NCBI GenBank assembly: GCA_017432445.1
Contig: JAFRJC010000137.1
Coordinates: 1 to 64,000 of the forward strand
Direction of reading: 5' to 3'
Origin: Eggerthellaceae bacterium
GTDB taxonomy: Bacteria; Actinomycetota; Coriobacteriia; Coriobacteriales; Eggerthellaceae
Length of the DNA: 64,000 nt
Position 1 is the stretch's first letter; each line of letters begins with the position of its first letter. The translations under genes were made by a program, and so were the position numbers. The notes under the pieces are model-generated. The model had not been told where the DNA came from and made no database searches. It saw only the letters and a program-made list of their open reading frames with translations. Positions 59,851 to 64,000 of this stretch are shown here, piece after piece.

Positions 59851-62526
59851 ATGCACGAGAGGCAAGCGCCCAAGGGTCAAACGAATTCGGCATCGGGCAC
59901 CATCAATGCCCAACCGTCCAACCAACCGCGTCCACATGCTCAATCGGGTTCGTCCGGGACGGCTTCGGGCCAAACCCTCGAACAATTGCTCACGCAATCT
60001 TTATCCGACTCGCAGGGGGCGACTGCCTCCACGCAGTCTCAGCAGAGCAGCACGCACGTGCACGTACGTCCCGAAGGGCAGTCGCAGCTCAGCATGACGC
60101 CCGAAGCTCAGGCGCAGGTGCAAGCTCAAACCCAGGCGCAGGCACAAGCCAACAGCCAAGCTCAGGCGCAGCCTAAGCCGCAACCCCAATCCCAACCGCA
60201 ACCGCAGGCCAATACGCACCAGCACGTTCGTCCCGAAGGAATGCCCGGCTCCCAATCCACGAGCCCCTCGACCGCGAATCCCCAGGCTTCCGGCACTTTC
60301 GGCGCCCCTTCGAACAACCAGCAGCCAAGCCAGCAGCCTGCGCAAGCTAACAACCAGAGCGGAGGCTCTGGGCGCTCCATCGGGCTGCCTGCCATCATAG
60401 CCGTCATCTTGATCTTGCTGTTCCTGTTCTTCGGTTCGGGGTGCGCTCAGACGAGCAGCGCGCAGGATTCCGCTTCCGATTCCAGCGCAGCAGCAGAAGA
60501 GACCGTGACCGTTTCCGACCTGATTGCCAACGACGAGGGCTCGCTGGAAGAAACGCCGGTCATGCAACGCGGCAACAGCCTCTTCGAGCTGCTGTTCGGT
60601 TTCGACCCCACAGCCGGCTACACGACCACGTACGATTCTTCGCAATACACGTCAGCTTATGAGATAGACCCGGCGCTTGGCCAGGGCAACCCCAACGAGA
60701 CGTGGACCATCCTCATGTACCTGTGCGGCTCTGACCTCGAAAGCACAGCAACGCGGCAAGGCGGTGGGCAGGCGACGAACAACCTCGTGGAGTTGACGAA
60801 GGCCAACCTCGGTCAAAACGTGAAGTTCGTTGTGGAGACGGGCGGCGCGAAAAGGTGGCAAAACGACGTCATCAGCCCCAAGTACTTGAGCCGCTATACC
60901 ATTGAGGGCGGCAAGCTGGCGCTGCAGGATCGTCAGCCTTCGGCTTCGATGGCCGCCGAGTCCACGTTTGCCGACTTCCTCAAGTGGGGGACGGCCAACT
61001 TCCCCGCAGATCATTACATGCTCGTGATCTGGGATCATGGTGGAGGATCGATAACGGGCGTGTGCCAAGACGATATCTATCCCTATGATTCGAAGGGGGG
61101 TGCCGATTCTCTTACGTTGCCCGAAATGCGCGACGCCCTGAAGAAGTCGGGTGCCAAATTCGATGTCATAGGCTTCGACACCTGCCTCATGGCTACGCTC
61201 GAGACCGCGCAGATTCTCTCTCCGTACGCCAAGTGCATGGTCGCATCCGAAGAGTCCGAGCCAGGAGCTGGCTGGGATTACACGTCATGGCCCAACTGGC
61301 TTGCGGCGCATCCTGGAACGCCGGCAGCCGATTTGGGCACGGTCATCTGCCAGACGTACTACAACAAGTGCGCCTCGTACCGCCAGCAGGGCATGGCCAC
61401 GCTTTCGGTTATTGACCTGAGCAAGGTCGGCAAAGTGTCCAAGGCTTTCGAGAATGCATCCGATGATATCGCGCTGGCAACGATTGACCCCACGTCGCTG
61501 CGCCAGTTGCAGCAGGGTGCCAAGTCGGCCGAAAGCTATGGCAATTCGGGCTTCTTCTCGATGAACATGGTGGATCTGGGCGACCTCATGTCGAAGACGA
61601 GCAGCGTCGTGGGCAGTGATGCAAATACGGTGGTGAAAGCCGTCAACGATGCCGTCGTTTACGAAGTGCACGGTCGCAACCGCGCAAGCGCGTCGGGTCT
61701 CTCGGTGTACTTCCCGCTCAAGATCACGGACCGCAAGGACTTCAACCGCTATGCGGAGATTACCGACAACACGCCTTACCTGCAATTCCTCGCCGTCTTG
61801 TTCGGGGTGTACAACAAGTACAACTGGACCGAATACGACAATTACGTATCGCTGAACGGCGAGCCTGTGGCCGAGAAGGACGTGAAGATCAAGTACAAGC
61901 AGACCGTGAACAAAGACGGTCACGTCCAGCTGAAGATAACCGACGGCATCGATCAGGTGGCCAATGTCTCGTTCGAGATGTACGTGTACCTCGACCAGCT
62001 CGGCATCCTGTGCTATCTGGGCTCTGACAACGACATGAGCGGTTCTTACGAGCTGGGCACGTTCGTCGATAACTTCCAGGACGATTGGCTGACCATCGAT
62101 GGCCATTACGTCAGCGCGGCGCTGTGCGAAGTGGGCGACGGCTACAACTTGTACTACATCCCCATTCTGCTCAACGGCGAGCGAACCGGGCTTGTCATCG
62201 AGTATGCGTACGCCACGAACAGCTACAAGGTATTGTGCGTGATGGATGAGCCCAACCAGGAAACGGGCATGGCGGGAAAGACGGGCCGTCTTCTCGAGAA
62301 GGGTGACAAGGTCCAGTTCCTGTTCCCGGCCGAGAACGCCAAGACAGGGATAAGCGACGTCATCCCGCTCGAGACGATGGAATGGCACGATAACGTATCC
62401 GTTGTATATGAGGGCCTCGGCGATGGCAACTTCGCGTTCCGCTACGAGATCACCGACGTTTTGGGCAACAAGATCAACACCGAACTCGTCTACCAGCGTT
62501 ATAAGAACGGCAAGGTCGTCAAGTAG
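59851..62526 (+). CDS. Membrane-anchored clostripain-family (C11) cysteine protease
   Basis: An 891-residue protein. ATG at 59851 with GGGGGAG ahead is preferred over 59818. Residues 1-175 are Gln/Ala/Ser/Pro-rich and unstructured ('QAQAQANSQAQAQPKPQPQ'-type repeats) in the cytoplasm, then a TM helix (about 177-198, 'IGLPAIIAVILILLFLFFG'), a linker, and the C11 domain: 'WTILMYLCGSDLESTATRQG', catalytic His in 'LVIWDHGGGS' near 395 and catalytic Cys in 'DVIGFDTCLMA' near 444. The C-terminal third is beta-rich and may bind substrate. It is an extracytoplasmic protease with Arg/Lys specificity as the family usually has. A terminator follows. Confidence 0.88.
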   Translation: MHERQAPKGQTNSASGTINAQPSNQPRPHAQSGSSGTASGQTLEQLLTQSLSDSQGATASTQSQQSSTHVHVRPEGQSQLSMTPEAQAQVQAQTQAQAQANSQAQAQPKPQPQSQPQPQANTHQHVRPEGMPGSQSTSPSTANPQASGTFGAPSNNQQPSQQPAQANNQSGGSGRSIGLPAIIAVILILLFLFFGSGCAQTSSAQDSASDSSAAAEETVTVSDLIANDEGSLEETPVMQRGNSLFELLFGFDPTAGYTTTYDSSQYTSAYEIDPALGQGNPNETWTILMYLCGSDLESTATRQGGGQATNNLVELTKANLGQNVKFVVETGGAKRWQNDVISPKYLSRYTIEGGKLALQDRQPSASMAAESTFADFLKWGTANFPADHYMLVIWDHGGGSITGVCQDDIYPYDSKGGADSLTLPEMRDALKKSGAKFDVIGFDTCLMATLETAQILSPYAKCMVASEESEPGAGWDYTSWPNWLAAHPGTPAADLGTVICQTYYNKCASYRQQGMATLSVIDLSKVGKVSKAFENASDDIALATIDPTSLRQLQQGAKSAESYGNSGFFSMNMVDLGDLMSKTSSVVGSDANTVVKAVNDAVVYEVHGRNRASASGLSVYFPLKITDRKDFNRYAEITDNTPYLQFLAVLFGVYNKYNWTEYDNYVSLNGEPVAEKDVKIKYKQTVNKDGHVQLKITDGIDQVANVSFEMYVYLDQLGILCYLGSDNDMSGSYELGTFVDNFQDDWLTIDGHYVSAALCEVGDGYNLYYIPILLNGERTGLVIEYAYATNSYKVLCVMDEPNQETGMAGKTGRLLEKGDKVQFLFPAENAKTGISDVIPLETMEWHDNVSVVYEGLGDGNFAFRYEITDVLGNKINTELVYQRYKNGKVVK

Positions 62527-62540
62527 GATTTTCTGTCTGG

Positions 62541-62590
62541 ATGATATGAACGCCCCGGTAACGCACAGTCTTCTGGGGCGTTCATATCAT
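62541..62590 (+). terminator. Terminator of the clostripain gene
   Basis: ATGATATGAACGCCCC (62541-62556), 18-base loop, GGGGCGTTCATATCAT (62575-62590): a perfect 16-bp stem 15 bases after the stop codon. Confidence 0.75.
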
Positions 62591-62687
62591 TCGGCTCTTT
62601 AGGCTGTTCAGTAATTATGCACAACGGCATGTTATACTTCACGGCTGTGATAGCTGGTATATCCATCCGGACAAAAGGAGATTAATC

Positions 62688-63929
62688 ATGGCAGGCCGCG
62701 ATATCACGATTCCCTTTGGACCCGACAGGACAGGTGGCATGGACTTGTCGTCCTTGATTCCCGAAGTGGAGTCGACACAGCAGGCTGAGGAGGAGTTTGC
62801 CGAGACGGGCGTGCTTCCCGACTCCGCTTTCGAAGCTGCCCCCCAACAGAGCTACGGTGGCGATGAAGCGGAAGAGGCTCCCTTGGCAGAGTATCCGCAG
62901 GATGAGCCGCTTGTCGTCGAGTCGGATATCTCGGATCAGGCGTATGACGAAGCTGCCTCTCCACTTGAAGAGGAGCTTGTCGAGGATACCGAAGAAGAAC
63001 TTGACGAATCTGCTGCTCCCAAGGTTGACGTTCAGGCGAGTCTTCTCGCCTTGAAGGATTCGATCGATCAAGGTCGCGAGCTGAAGGCCCGCGAGAGGGA
63101 ACGTGACGAATTCGGCCAAAAACTCGACGCTGATCGCGAAGAGCTTGCCGATCGCGAGAACATCCTGGCCAATTATCATCAGCTCGTTGCCGAGCAGGAT
63201 GCCATCATTGACGAATGCACCAGTCAGCGCGATGCGAGGAAGTTCGAGCTTTCCCAGCTCGTGGCCCAGCAAGATGAAACGACCGAAACTCTGCAGCGCA
63301 TGCGCGATTACCACGATTCGCAGCTGCAGCCGCTCGAAACGGCCTTGGGACGCGCCAAGGCAACCGCCGAGCAGGCCAAGAATGACGAACGCAGTCGAAA
63401 GTCGGAGCTCAATGCCGCAGAAATCGCGAAGCGCAAGGCTGAAGGCGGCGACGATGCTGCCATGACGCTCGCGCGTTACGAAGTGGCCCAGCAGGCCTAC
63501 GAGGAAGCGGCCTCGCGCAGCGGCATGGCGAAAGAGGCTCTCGACAAGGCCCAGCTCCAGTATGACGATCTGCGTGAGCAGGTCGAGCAGGCAGAAGCGC
63601 CCCTGGAGCGCAGCCTCGAAGACTTAGAAAAGAAGATCGAGGAGCTCAAGGAGAGCGTCAACCGTCTGGGCGAGGATATCTCTGTAGCTCGCAAACGCCG
63701 CCAGTATTGCGATACCGTCTACCAGTATCCAGACGAGACGGCCAAGCTGCGTGCGAGCGTCGAGGCTGACGAGGAAACTGCGCGCCGCATGGACGAGGAG
63801 AACGACGAGTTGCGCGATCGTCTGGCTGATAGCAAGCAGCGCTCCAAGACGGCGAAGCTTGCCATTGCTGCCGTCATAGCGATCATCATCGTTCTCATCG
63901 TGGTGTTCGTCGTAGTCGGCGGCAAGTAG
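62688..63929 (+). CDS. Tail-anchored coiled-coil protein
   Basis: A 413-residue protein with an acidic N-terminus (about 1-110, Glu/Asp-rich) and a long coiled coil (about 115-380, heptad-like 'LEDLEKKIEELKESVNRLGE' and similar) ending in one TM helix (about 388-410, 'AIAAVIAIIIVLIVVFVVVG'). It is probably tail-anchored with the coiled coil in the cytoplasm, acting as a scaffold at the membrane. No enzymatic motif was seen. AAAAGGAG precedes the ATG. A terminator follows. Confidence 0.78.
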   Translation: MAGRDITIPFGPDRTGGMDLSSLIPEVESTQQAEEEFAETGVLPDSAFEAAPQQSYGGDEAEEAPLAEYPQDEPLVVESDISDQAYDEAASPLEEELVEDTEEELDESAAPKVDVQASLLALKDSIDQGRELKARERERDEFGQKLDADREELADRENILANYHQLVAEQDAIIDECTSQRDARKFELSQLVAQQDETTETLQRMRDYHDSQLQPLETALGRAKATAEQAKNDERSRKSELNAAEIAKRKAEGGDDAAMTLARYEVAQQAYEEAASRSGMAKEALDKAQLQYDDLREQVEQAEAPLERSLEDLEKKIEELKESVNRLGEDISVARKRRQYCDTVYQYPDETAKLRASVEADEETARRMDEENDELRDRLADSKQRSKTAKLAIAAVIAIIIVLIVVFVVVGGK

Positions 63930-63971
63930 AGAATAGGCTTAGGGCACGCTGCCATATATATGTAGCACAGA

Positions 63972-63997
63972 CGGGCTGGGGATTCCCAGCCCGTTTT
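63972..63997 (+). terminator. Rho-independent terminator after the coiled-coil gene
   Basis: CGGGCTGGG (63972-63980), loop GATT, CCCAGCCCG (63985-63993), followed by TTTT. Confidence 0.9.
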
Positions 63998-64000
63998 CAA

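Noticed and set aside
61285-62388. 367-codon minus-strand frame opposite the clostripain gene
   Set aside because: Antisense shadow without ribosome site or family motifs.
1-64000. CRISPR array, prophage genes, rRNA operon
   Set aside because: No regularly spaced direct repeats, no phage structural genes and no rRNA-like sequence were seen; only one tRNA was found.

Overview
The window looks like the chromosome of a Gram-positive, high-GC anaerobe of the class Coriobacteriia (Actinomycetota), most likely family Eggerthellaceae. This is an inference from the moderately high GC, from lipoproteins and surface proteins with Ser-rich linkers, and from actinobacterial families such as a Ski2-like helicase with a DUF3516-type C-terminus. 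The genus cannot be fixed from the sequence. There is no prophage, CRISPR array or rRNA operon. The only clear mobile-element trace is the 5' end of a probable transposase at the left edge.

Layout. 0-8 kb: transposase edge, a BCCT osmolyte carrier, a small PNPOx-fold protein, and a five-gene peptide/nickel-type ABC importer on the minus strand with histidine-rich segments and a well-formed promoter/operator. 8-16 kb: cardiolipin synthase coupled to an HD protein, a secreted HAD phosphatase lipoprotein, a zinc-ribbon AAA+ ATPase, and an unusual BspA-repeat/class A beta-lactamase-fold protein. 16-26 kb: cytochrome bd oxidase (cydAB), a PAQR protein, a CBS/CorC protein, a PspC protein, a secreted lysozyme-like protein, paired TrkA-type K+ regulators and purB. 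26-34 kb: an OmpR-type two-component system, a Tat-exported protein, a queuosine-precursor transporter under a preQ1-I riboswitch, purC and queF. 34-47 kb: GH25 lysozyme, the helicase, a striking 280-bp multi-hairpin element, zinc-ribbon membrane proteins, an acyl-CoA ligase, a polar amino acid ABC importer, a YgiQ radical SAM protein, tRNA-Leu(CAA) and a TRIC-type channel. 47-54 kb: a beta-helix lipoprotein, an M20 dipeptidase, an orphan LytTR regulator with tandem upstream repeats, and a divergent upp/uraA uracil-salvage pair. 54-64 kb: an AT-rich repeat-bearing spacer, an ECF sigma factor with a membrane-anchored VWA partner, a GT2-GtrA / phosphodiester-glycosidase / 4-TM gene set, a membrane-anchored clostripain-type protease and a tail-anchored coiled-coil protein.

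How it works together. Much of the window serves the envelope: lysozyme-like enzymes, surface lipoproteins, a glycosyl-carrier module, a sigma/VWA sensing pair and proteases. Nutrient import (osmolyte, metal or peptide, amino acids, uracil, queuosine precursor) and nucleotide metabolism (purB, purC, upp) make up most of the rest. The most unusual features are: (i) the 280-bp nested palindrome with three internal hairpins at 37434-37713, plus a smaller one at 21393-21516; (ii) the sigma/VWA pair with an AT-rich upstream region of crossing inverted repeats; (iii) the BspA-beta-lactamase fusion; (iv) the preQ1-I riboswitch; (v) the GT2-GtrA/NAGPA gene set. Functions were assigned by reading motifs; no database search was possible.
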